Below are positions 1-8,782 of a stretch of 64,000 nt of DNA, in pieces; the stretch's first letter is position 1; the number at the start of each line of letters is the position of its first letter. The position numbers and the translations under genes are program-made. Source of the stretch: Planctomicrobium piriforme (lineage in GTDB: Bacteria > Planctomycetota > Planctomycetia > Planctomycetales > Planctomycetaceae); contig CAMATH010000013.1 in assembly GCA_945860955.1 (NCBI GenBank), positions 1-64,000 of the forward strand, given 5' to 3'. A model generated the notes under the pieces. The model made no database searches. It saw nothing but the letters and a program-made list of their open reading frames with translations, and was not told the origin of the DNA.

Positions 1-1494
1 CAGAGTCTGGTTTTCGACGAAGGGCACGGGCTGTCGACCCAGCAGCAGGAATACGACCCCACGCCGGTCATCAACGAAGTGCGCGGCTTTGTCGCCCGGT
101 GGCGCGCCTGGCAAAATTCGTCGGAATGGCAGGTCACCCCCGAAACCGCCCGTCTGCTCCAGCACTGCGGGTCCTTCAGCCCAACGACCCCGACAGCTAC
201 TACGCCGATCGCGAACTGGTTCCCGGCGATCTTCTGCCCGAAATTCAAAAGGCGAAGATCGTCATCACGAACTTCCACGGGCTCAAGTTGCGAGAACGCC
301 TGGAACTGTCGGCTGGCGGGCGGGCGTTGTTGCAGGGGCACGGCGAAGAACTCAACACGCGTGAAACCGAGGGGCAGATGCTGCAACGGCTCATGCCAGA
401 ACTGATGGGCATGAAGAACAACGTCGTGCTGAACGACGAGGCGCACCACTGCTACCGCGAACCCCCCCCCGAACCCGATGATGAAGACCTGAAGGGAGAC
501 GACCGCAAGGAGGCCGAAAGCAACAACGAGGCGGCACGGTTGTGGATCTCGGGTCTGGAAATCGTCCAGCGGCAACTCGGCATCCAGCGATTCCATTCTG
601 GTGCTGAATCCCGATCTGGTCGGCCCGTCGGTGACGCAAAACGCCGGAATCATCGGCGAAGCGGTGAATCTCGACCTCAAACATCTGGGGGACATGCGGA
701 CATCGACGCTGCTATTCCATCTGACGCACCGGCTGCTCTACACGAAGTGGCGCGACCCGGGGGAAGAACCCAAGCTGCATCTGTTCGGCCAGCTCAAGCG
801 AGTTACAAAGCAGTGGCTCGACACCTGCCTGGTGTGCGAAGGCGAGACGTACCCAGCGCAACTCGTCTACCAGGAACTGGCCGACATGGCGTGCAACCGC
901 ATCACGGCGGGCATCACCCGGGCGTTGATCGGCGATCGACCGGTGAAGGCACTGCTCGATCCATACAACCCGACCGGCTCGACCAGCCATGTGCGGTTCA
1001 ACACGTCGAAGACCGACCGCTGGCAAACGAGTTCCGAACGCTGCCAGATCAACTGGGTGATCCTCGACAGCGACTGGGAGGCGGAATTCTGCCGGGTGGC
1101 TGAACTGCATCCGCTGGTCCGGGCGTACGGCAAGAACCACAACCTGGGTCTGGAGGTTCCATATCGGTACGGGGGAGAAACGCGGAAGTACCGCCCCGAT
1201 TTCATCGTTCTTGTTGACGACGGCCGCCCCGCGCACTTCGACGGTACGCCAGACCTGCTGCATCTGGTGGTTGAGATCAAAGGCTACCGGGCCGAAGATG
1301 CGAAAGAGAAGAAGGCGACAATGGAGACGCACTGGATTCCTGGGGTAAACAACCTGGGAACGTACGGCCGCTGGGCCTTCGCCGAGTTCACGTCGGTGTT
1401 TCAGATTGAAGCCGACTTCCAGAAGAAGATCGAACGGGAGTTCGACAGGATGATGGTTGGATTGGTTCCAGAGGCGTTCGCAAGGACACCATGA
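1..1494 (+). pseudogene. Type III-like restriction enzyme Res subunit (DEAD/DEAH helicase-nuclease), 5'-truncated by the window, two internal deletions
   Basis: Three coding blocks of one protein are visible in alternating frames. Frame 1 (1 to about 165) reads FDEGHGLSTQQ and ends at ARLLQH. Frame 3 (about 165-587) reads RVLQPNDPDSYY, then the helicase motif II NDEAHHCYRE. Frame 1 resumes at about 586 with DSILVLNPDL and runs to the stop at 1492-1494, including a nuclease-like PDFIVLV...HLVVEIKGYR segment (PD-ExK type). From memory of this family, the Walker A region is missing at the first junction and helicase motifs III-VI at the second. Each junction is out of frame, although together they restore frame 1. 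The product cannot be an active ATP-dependent nuclease. The partner methyltransferase follows at 1727. Alternative: the two gaps are collapsed assembly errors. Confidence 0.8.
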
Positions 1495-1523
1495 ACGACG
1501 TTGCGGAAAAAAGAAAATTTAGA

Positions 1524-1686
1524 CAGGATTTCAGGATGAACAGGATTACGAAAAAAGGATACGGAAAGAAGAACGGAAAGGAACGGACGGGAGGCTGGCG
1601 TATCGAAGGTCGGTAGTTTCGAGTCTTCCGTTCCCACCCTCCAATTCTTTTCCTGTTCTCTTAATCCTGTAAATCCTGAAATCCTG
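1524..1686. repeat. CAGGAT x3 / ATCCTG x3 inverted cluster, left of mod
   Basis: CAGGAT occurs at 1524, 1532 and 1541, and its reverse complement ATCCTG at 1664, 1673 and 1681, so the two triplets face each other about 120 bp apart. Unit spacing is 8-9 bp. It fills the gap between the broken restriction gene and the methyltransferase gene. Translated ORFs across it (repeating NPV-P-EILSK) are artefacts of the repeat. Confidence 0.75.
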
Positions 1687-1726
1687 TCAAAACCGTCTTT
1701 CCGTCGTCCTGTCCACCAAGCTGACC

Positions 1727-4480
1727 ATGGCCAAAAAGAAGCCCGCTGAACCGAAGACCGTTGAAGCGATCACCCACGAGACTGACAAGCGGCGGAATAT
1801 TCCGACCGCCGAGTATCAGTCGGTCGTGCAGGTCGATCAGCAGAAGACGGTCCGCGTGGCGTACGAGCGACGCAATCGCGACCTCGATCCGCAACTTGTC
1901 TGGCGCGGGAAGGACGAACAGGACCAGAGCGACCTGGTCGTCCACGCCCCGCCGCTCTACATCCAGGAAAAGGTCCACCCCAAGGTGCTGATCGACGACC
2001 TGCTGCGTCAGTCGGCGGCGGAACAGAGTGCGGCGGAGAAGGTGGCGGGGAAGAAGCACCAACTCGGTCTGTTCGCCGACTTCAACGGCATTCCCGAAGG
2101 AGCCGACAAAACCGACTTCTACCAGCACGACCAGAACTGGACGAACCGGATGATTCTGGGGGATAGTCTGCAGGTGATGGTCAGTTTGGCGGAGCGTGAG
2201 GGGCTCCGCGGCAAGGTGCAGTGCATTTATCTCGACCCGCCATACGGAATCAGGTTCAATAGCAATTTTCAATGGAGTACCACTAGCCGTGACGTAAAGG
2301 ACGGCAAGGCGGACCACATCACCCGCGAGCCGGAGCAGGTCAAAGCATTTCGAGACACTTGGCGTGATGGTATTCACAGTTATCTAACTTACTTGCGTGA
2401 TCGACTGACAATTGCACGCGACCTTTTAACCGCGTCTGGATCTGTTTTCGTGCAGATCGGCGACGAAAATATACATCGCGTATGATGTGTGATGGATGAG
2501 GTATTTGGGGAAGGCAACTGCGTAGCTCTAATTCAATGCTCAAAGACGTCGTCGGCAAGTTCAGAACTGCTCCCAGGTGTTGCCGACTATATCGTTTGGT
2601 ACTCCAAACAAAAGGAGGCAATCAAATACCGTGCACTCTTTCGCTCAAAGCGCCCGGGAGAAGAGGGGGCATCGAAGTATGATGCGATTGAAGACCGAAC
2701 CGGTTCTCGCCGACTGATGAACTCGAATGAGAAGCGCGACCCGGCAGAGATTCCTGCAGACGCCCGCGTGTCTACGGTCGATCAATTGACAAGTCAACGT
2801 CCCCCGGGGTCAGATCCATTCGTTTTTCAGGGACAGACGTTTGTACCGGTAACCGGATTTTGGAAGACAAGCGTCCAGGGATTGGGGCGACTGTCTGCGG
2901 CAAATCGGGTTGTAAAGGCCGGCAACCGTGTACGTTACGTTCGCTACCTGGACGATTTCTCTGTTTTCACGTTGACAAATTTTTGGACAGATACCGGGAG
3001 CGTGCAAAGCCGTTCCGATCCCAAGATCTACGTCGTTCAGTCCGCCACGACAGTCATCGAGCGTTGCGTGTTAATGACAACAGATCCGGGAGATTTAGTA
3101 CTCGATCCGACCTGCGGTTCCGGAACGGCTGCGCTAGTCGCGGAGCAATGGGGCCGGCGGTGGATAACGATTGACACATCTCGGGTAGCATTGATTCTTG
3201 CCCGTACCCGAATTATGGGAGCTCGTTTCCCGTACTATCTATTGGCCGATTCTCGTGATGGTCAACTCAAAGAGGCAGCAATCCGCGGTTCCGCGCCGTC
3301 AGCTCAGTTGACCGGTGGCGACATTCGCCAAGGCTTTGTCTACGAACGAGTTCCGCATGTCACATTGAAAGCGATAGCAAACAACGCCGAAATCGACGTC
3401 ATCTGGGAGAAGTGGCAGCAGACGCTAGTGCCGCTTCGCGAATCGCTGAACAAGGCGGTCAAGCAGAAGTGGGAAGAGTGGGAGATTCCTCGGGAGGCCG
3501 ACGCGAAGTGGTCCACCGTGGCGAAGAAGACCCACGCCGAGTGGTGGCAGGCTCGCATCGCTCGGCAGAAGGAGATCGACGCCTCGATCGCCGCCAAAGC
3601 CGAGTTTGAGTACCTGTACGACAAGCCCTACGAAGACAAGAAGAAGGTCCGCGTCGCTGGGCCGTTCACCGTCGAAAGCCTGTCTCCCCACCGTATGCTC
3701 GGAGTCGACGAGAACGACGGGCTGATCGACCCCCTGCGGCAGTCGCGGGCCGAGACCCAGAGTTTCGACCCGATGATTCTGGAGAATTTGCGAACCGCCG
3801 GCGTGCAGCAGGCGCACAAGGCAGACAAGTTGAACTTCACCTCGCTCGTCCCTTGGCCGGGTCACTTCGTCTGTGCCGAGGGGCGCTATCTCGAAGGGGG
3901 CGAAACGAGTGCCGAAAAGCGGGCGGCGATCTTCATCGGCCCCGAGTTCGGCACTGTCACCCGCGTCGACCTGGTCGCCGCCGCCCGCGAGGCGGGCGAC
4001 GCCGGCTTCGACGTTCTGGTCGTCTGCGCCTTCAACTACGAGGCGCTCGCCACCGAGTTCAACAAACTGGGCCGGATTCTGGTGCTGAAGGCCCGTATGA
4101 ACGCCGACCTGCACATGGCCGACACGCTCAAGAACACCGGCAAGGGCAACCTGTTCGTGATCTTCGGCGAACCCGACATCACGATTCTGCCGGAAGCGAA
4201 CGGCCAGGTCCGCGTGCAGGTGAACGGCGTCGACGTCTTCCACCCGAATACCGGCGAAGTCCGCAGCGACGGAGCCGACGGCATCGCCTGCTGGTTCATC
4301 GACACTGACTACAACGAAGAGAGCTTCTTCGTCCGCCACGCCTACTTCCTGGGGGCCGGCGACCCCTACAGCTCCCTGAAGACGACGCTCAAAGCCGAGA
4401 TCAACCAGGAAGCCTGGGAATCCCTCCACAGCGCCACCAGCCGCCCATTCGACAAGCCGAAGTCGGGCGAATCGCCGTGA
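1727..4480 (+). pseudogene. Type III-like site-specific DNA adenine methyltransferase (Mod), interrupted by one in-frame TGA
   Basis: The reading frame is open from ATG 1727 to the stop at 4480 except for TGA at 2483-2485. Both halves are in the same frame, and the junction reads GDENIHRV-stop-CVMDEVFGEGN, where relatives have an Arg; CGA to TGA is the simplest explanation. The catalytic motif IV DPPYG lies near residue 170 and the SAM-binding motif DPTCGSGT near residue 460, which is the beta-class order of Type III Mod proteins. The predicted reaction is N6-adenine methylation at an unknown site. Roughly 2250-3400, including the stop and the presumed target-recognition region, is clearly AT-richer than the flanks, suggesting an imported segment. 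If the stop is real, the first fragment (252 aa) keeps DPPY but lacks the SAM site. Confidence 0.82.
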
Positions 4481-4615
4481 AGGTCATCAACCACCTCGGC
4501 GATGAAGTCATGAAGGTGTTTCGAGTATGAACCGATTGAACATTGCGACACCTGAAAGTTAAAGAAACGAACGAAGAACCGACTGAACCAAGCCGCTCAA
4601 TCGTCGAGCCTGAGA

Positions 4616-4762
4616 ATCCTGTCAATCCTGTAATCCTGTCTAAACTTTTTTCCTTTTCCAGTTCCCGTGCTGCCGTGACGTCGACTCGGAATAACGGGTT
4701 CGGACCTGCTGCCGTCGTGAAAAACGCAGACAATCTGGACAGGATTTCAGGATTTACAGGAT
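4616..4762. repeat. ATCCTG x3 / CAGGAT x3 inverted cluster, right of mod
   Basis: ATCCTG occurs at 4616, 4625 and 4633 and CAGGAT at 4740, 4748 and 4757. This is the same hexamer family and spacing as the cluster at 1524-1686 but with the two triplets in the opposite order, so the clusters bracket the methyltransferase gene as mirror images. The 4481-4958 gap otherwise holds no gene I can support; ORFs across it are repeat translations. Confidence 0.75.
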
Positions 4763-4958
4763 TGACGGAAAGAAGGATGGCGACAATGCTGGCCATCCGT
4801 TGGCGGCGATATTCTTGTTGTGGGTTCGTCGGAGGGTTGAGACAATGACCGGTTCGCCGGCGTTCTTCCGGCTGCATCGACCCGGAACCCCTGACAAGCG
4901 GTTTTGGTCGGTACGCGAAAGCGCCGACATTCGGCTGATCGTCCGCCGCGCCGGCCGT

Positions 4959-5600
4959 TCACTCCTGCATTCCCTCCCGTTCCTCTTTCGTGAACACGTC
5001 GGGGGAAAGCGACTCGCGCGGAAGGGATCGCATTCGCATGACGGCCTTCATCGTTCCGTCGAACGCGTTCGCGACCCGGCCGGCGTCGAAATTGGCCGCG
5101 GCCGATAGGGGGATGCCCATTCCCTGCGCTTCGGCGAAGGCGTCCTGATTCGCTCCCAGGTAGATGAACCGCCAGTTGTATTTGGACTGCTGGTGTTCCA
5201 CCATTTTGCGAATCTGTTCCCGGTTGAATTCCCGGCTGGAATTCTCCTGGCCGTCGGTCATGATCACCACGATCACGAGCCCGGGACGATCGGCCTCCGC
5301 CAGTTTCGCGAGCCGTTCCCCTGTTTCATTGATGGCGCGTCCCATCGCATCAAGAAGCGCTGTCGAACCGCGAGGCACGAGCTGAAAGTGAGGAATCTTT
5401 CCGATCGGTACGCCACGGTGCAGGAATTCGTACTCGGTATCGAATTGAACAAGCGTCAGCAGCGCCTCGCCCGGGTGCTTGGCTTGCTCTGTGATGAAGG
5501 AATTGACTCCCCCTTCCGCGTCGCTCTGAATTGAAGCCATCGATCCGCTGCGGTCGATCACGAGCGTAATGTCTGTCAGGTCGGTCTTCATCGGGGGCAT
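4959..5600 (-). CDS. von Willebrand factor A (VWA/TerY-like) domain protein
   Basis: A 213-residue, essentially single-domain VWA protein. The metal-ion-dependent adhesion site is visible: DRSGSM at residues 16-21, a threonine in RGSTALLD near residue 80, and MTDGQE near residue 115. It has no signal peptide or membrane segment, so a cytoplasmic protein-protein interaction role dependent on Mg/Mn is expected, like stand-alone TerY-type proteins. Two in-frame ATGs lie three codons apart and neither has a strong Shine-Dalgarno sequence; the first is used here. It is transcribed towards the repeat cluster and divergently from the gene at 5890, and no partner genes (ter, MoxR) are adjacent, so its target is unknown. 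Confidence 0.85.
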   Translation of the reverse strand: MPPMKTDLTDITLVIDRSGSMASIQSDAEGGVNSFITEQAKHPGEALLTLVQFDTEYEFLHRGVPIGKIPHFQLVPRGSTALLDAMGRAINETGERLAKLAEADRPGLVIVVIMTDGQENSSREFNREQIRKMVEHQQSKYNWRFIYLGANQDAFAEAQGMGIPLSAAANFDAGRVANAFDGTMKAVMRMRSLPRESLSPDVFTKEEREGMQE

Positions 5601-5889
5601 TCATCGGGAGAGTTTTCGCTGGAACCGCCCGCCCCCAGAGGGCGTCTTGGGAAGCGTTCCACCGGACAGGATTATCGACTGCGGTATTCTGCGGTGCCAG
5701 ATCGATTTGCGCCGGGGGTCAACGGTATGATCGCTTCGCCGCTACTGACTGTCGCAACCGACGATGTTGTTCAGAATTTTGTCGACGGGCGTCGATCCCT
5801 CGAAGTTCTCAGATCGCTACAATCGTCTGGGCGGTTCGCTTCCCTGGCACGCAATCGCTTGAGGTCCGTTCCACTTCGCGGTTGTTCCC

Positions 5890-7248
5890 ATGCCCAAACT
5901 GCTGTTCGTCACCGGTCGGCTCGCCGAGGCGTCGTTGCGACGCGTGGTCGCCGACCTGGGGGGACGGCTGAAGTGCGAAGTGGAGGTGGCTGTCCTGGGG
6001 ATCAGCGTCGCCGCCCTGATGCACGTCGAGTGGGTGGCACGCAAGCTGACTCTCCCCGAAAATATTGACCGGGTGATTCTACCGGGCTGGTGCCAAGGGG
6101 ATTTGCGGATTCTCGAAACGCGGTTTGGCAAGCCGTTTGAACGCGGTCCGAAGGAATTGCAGGATCTTCCCGAGTATTTTGGCCAGGGAGGGCGAACACC
6201 TGCGGACCTGTCGAAATACGACATCGAGATTCTTGCCGAGATCAACCACGCCCCGCGGATGACCGATCGCGAAATTCTCGAACGGGCGGAACGGTACCGC
6301 GCGTCGGGGGCCGACGTGATCGATTTGGGGTGTGTGCCCGCCGAGAGTTGGGGCCGATCGGGTGAGGTGACCGCGCTGCTCCGACGGGAGGGGCATCGGG
6401 TGTCGATCGACAGCTTCGAGCGGGGGGAGATCGAACGCGCGGTCGAGGCGGGGGCTGAACTGGTTTTGAGCGTCAATCAGTCGAATCGGGACTGGGCGGC
6501 CACTCTCCCGGCGGAGTTGATCGCCGTCCCGGATGACCCCGCGGATTGGCAGTCCCTCGAAACGACGGTCGCGCATCTGGACAGTGTTGGAGCCCGGTAT
6601 CGAATCGATCCGATTCTCGAACCGATTGGCTTCGGATTCGCCGACTCGCTGGCGAGGTACATTCGCGCCCGTCAGCAATGGCCCACGGCGCGTATGATGA
6701 TGGGGATTGGTAATCTGACGGAACTGACCGAGGTCGACAGTTCGGGGGTGAACATGCTGTTGGCGGGATTCTGCCAGGAATTGCGAATCGCCAGCGTCCT
6801 GACCACCGAGGTGATTCCGTGGTGTCAGTCGGCGGTGCGGGAATTCGACATCGCCCGGCGGATTGTCGCCCACTCCGTCTCCGAGCGAGTACTTCCCAAG
6901 CGAATCGACTCCCGACTCCTCCTGCTGCGCGACGGGCGAACGCATACCCGGGGAGAAGCGGAACTGGCGGAACTGACGCGGCAGATCCGCGATCCGAATT
7001 ATCGGCTGTTCGCCGACGGGGGCGAGCTGCACGCGATCAACCGCGACGGTCACCGCCGATCGGTCGACCCGTTTCAACTGTTTCAGCAACTGGGGGTCAC
7101 CGATCCGTCGCACGCGTTTTATCTGGGGTATGAACTCGCCAAGGCGACAACGGCATTGACCCTGGGCAAACAGTACACCCAGGATGAGCCACTCCATTGG
7201 GGCTTCCTGACTCGACCCGAAATCAGCTCACGCCATCACAACGAATGA
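5890..7248 (+). CDS. DUF6513 / dihydropteroate-synthase-like protein of the H4MPT C1 branch
   Basis: A 452-residue protein. The N-terminal part (about 1-130, beginning KLLFVTGRLAEASLRRVV) matches the DUF6513 region. The middle is a pterin-binding TIM barrel with ILAEINHAPRMTDREIL, GADVIDLGCVP and HRVSIDSF segments, followed by MMMGIGNLTELT. Proteins of this architecture are linked to methanopterin-dependent C1 transfer in methanogens, methylotrophs and Planctomycetes and are thought to act in methanopterin synthesis; the exact reaction is not settled. The gene stands alone: no fae, mtdB, mch or fhc gene is in the window. It may be functionally linked to the N-methylglutamate cluster at 29.8-39.5 kb, whose product is a C1 unit at the formaldehyde level. 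Confidence 0.8.
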   Translation: MPKLLFVTGRLAEASLRRVVADLGGRLKCEVEVAVLGISVAALMHVEWVARKLTLPENIDRVILPGWCQGDLRILETRFGKPFERGPKELQDLPEYFGQGGRTPADLSKYDIEILAEINHAPRMTDREILERAERYRASGADVIDLGCVPAESWGRSGEVTALLRREGHRVSIDSFERGEIERAVEAGAELVLSVNQSNRDWAATLPAELIAVPDDPADWQSLETTVAHLDSVGARYRIDPILEPIGFGFADSLARYIRARQQWPTARMMMGIGNLTELTEVDSSGVNMLLAGFCQELRIASVLTTEVIPWCQSAVREFDIARRIVAHSVSERVLPKRIDSRLLLLRDGRTHTRGEAELAELTRQIRDPNYRLFADGGELHAINRDGHRRSVDPFQLFQQLGVTDPSHAFYLGYELAKATTALTLGKQYTQDEPLHWGFLTRPEISSRHHNE

Positions 7249-7324
7249 CGGGTCTCCGGAGGAACTTCGTTTGATACCGTCAGCGGGGATCAATACGACA
7301 TTACTTGAGCGACCCCTTGCCGGC

Positions 7325-8365
7325 TTACCCGCCCGCTTTCAGATCCCCCGTCGAGTTAAGCACTCCCTGGGCGCGATACCAGTCGATTGTCGTTCGCATT
7401 CCGTCCGCGAAGGAGACACGGGGAGTGTAGTTGAGTTCACGACGGGCCTTTTCGATCGAAAAGCCTCGATTCCAGCCCAGCAGTCGCAGTTCAACAGCGG
7501 TTTCGTCGTGTTCGTCGTTCGGTCGAAACCAGCGGGGAAACCATTTGGACAACTGCGCCCAGAAGAGCGGCAGGGCGGCACGGGGGACCGGGTAACCCGC
7601 CAGTTCGCAGAGTGTCGAGATGAAATCGCGTTGTGTGACCAGCGGGAGGTCGGTGATGTGGTAGGTCTGACCGGCGGCCGCAGGGGTGGCGATCGCCGCG
7701 AAGACCGCGTCGGCCAGATTACCCACGTACGTGTTTGAAAGCTGCTGTTCTCCGGACCCGATATACCGGAAACGCTGTTCTTTGAGCCGTCTCAGCAATT
7801 GGGGCAAAACCCAGCGTTCGCCCGGTCCATACAAAAGACCCGGCCGCAGGACGGTCACAGGGACACCTTCACGCGCCGACCATTCGTGCAACTGGTTTTC
7901 CGCTTCGACAAGCGACGCCAGACACGCCCCGAGTCCCTGGACCGTGGGGGAGGTGGTTTCGTCGGTGCCGAAGTGGTCCCGGGCGGCGTGAACACTGAGG
8001 GAACTGAGATGGATAAAGCGGGTGACTGAGCCCGCCTGTTCGAGCGCATAGAGCAGATTGCGGAGACCGTGGACATGCAGTCGCCGATATTCTTCACTGG
8101 GTCCCGCTCCAATGCGGGCGGCACAGTGAACGACGGTGGTCACGCCTGCGACGACGCGATCAAGCGAACCGAGATCCAACAGGTCGGCGACTTCGACCGG
8201 AATGCCGTGGTGGATGAGGGCTGTGGTTTCGCTGGTGGAGCGGACAAGTCCCCGCACCGGCAGCCCGAGTTCTTTGGCCCGCAGGCAGACCTGTGTACCA
8301 ACGCACCCCGATCCTCCGGTGACGAGGATGAGCGGGGGGATGGAGTCGGGTTGCGGGGTGGTCAT
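7325..8365 (-). CDS. Extended SDR / NAD-dependent epimerase-like protein lacking the YxxxK pair
   Basis: A 346-residue Rossmann-fold protein starting at ATG 8365 (MTTPQPDS). The open frame continues upstream to 9526 but overlaps a good gene on the other strand, so the extension is rejected. The NAD(P)-binding glycine motif is VTGGSGCVG near residue 17, followed by VVHCAARIG and FIHLSSLSV. Where relatives carry the catalytic YARSK, this protein has CLASL (in LGACLASLVEAEN), so both Tyr and Lys are absent although the flanking EAE helix is conserved. The later LRPGLLYGPGERW and YVGNLADAV substrate-domain motifs are intact. Probably a binding or regulatory protein, or an enzyme with altered chemistry. 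Confidence 0.8.
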   Translation of the reverse strand: MTTPQPDSIPPLILVTGGSGCVGTQVCLRAKELGLPVRGLVRSTSETTALIHHGIPVEVADLLDLGSLDRVVAGVTTVVHCAARIGAGPSEEYRRLHVHGLRNLLYALEQAGSVTRFIHLSSLSVHAARDHFGTDETTSPTVQGLGACLASLVEAENQLHEWSAREGVPVTVLRPGLLYGPGERWVLPQLLRRLKEQRFRYIGSGEQQLSNTYVGNLADAVFAAIATPAAAGQTYHITDLPLVTQRDFISTLCELAGYPVPRAALPLFWAQLSKWFPRWFRPNDEHDETAVELRLLGWNRGFSIEKARRELNYTPRVSFADGMRTTIDWYRAQGVLNSTGDLKAGG

Positions 8366-8782
8366 TGTGAGCTCAGAGGGGACGAGTGATTCTGCCGACT
8401 TTTGGCCGTCCGGTCGAGGGATGAAGCCGGCGAAAATCCACAACCGCCCATCGCAACCGCAGACGGGTACCGCGACCAGAGATCCCGGCGTGCCGGGAGT
8501 GTCGGACCTGCGAGCAGAAACGGGCGGTGCGACAGGAAAAGCGGCCAATTCTGAAGCGCAGGCAGAGGGCTCAAATTCAACCGGGAGGACAATGGTGATG
8601 TGTACAAACATAACGTTGTCAACAAGGTCGCGGCGGCCCGACAGTGATTCGTCCGGCGCACCGCCCCCCGGCGGACGATTTTTTCGACACCGCACGCGAC
8701 TCGGGCGGGTAATACCCCTCACATCGGAAGTCGCCGGGGCGACCGAACGTTCCGTTTCCCGACCTGCATCTGAGCCGTTGTC
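8366..8782. other. Divergent intergenic region, no gene supported
   Basis: About 417 bp separate the divergent genes starting at 8365 (minus) and 8783 (plus), so it should contain both promoters. I see no convincing RNA gene. A minus-strand frame of about 99 codons exists but its codon use and composition give no support. Confidence 0.5.

Noticed and set aside
1521-1690. CRISPR array
   Set aside because: The repeated unit is a hexamer at 8-9 bp spacing in two orientations, with no 25-40 bp repeat or unique spacers and no cas genes.
2483-2485. In-frame TGA of the methyltransferase as a selenocysteine or recoding site
   Set aside because: No SECIS-like hairpin is evident after the TGA, the family has Arg rather than Cys or Sec at this position, and the partner gene is also broken; a nonsense mutation is simpler.
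3425-4429. 334-codon minus-strand frame within the methyltransferase gene
   Set aside because: Antisense to the GC-rich 3' part of mod; composition artefact.
4401-4877. Small ORFs over the ATCCTG/CAGGAT cluster on both strands
   Set aside because: They encode NPVNP-EILS repeats produced by the DNA repeat itself and recur at 1401-1637.
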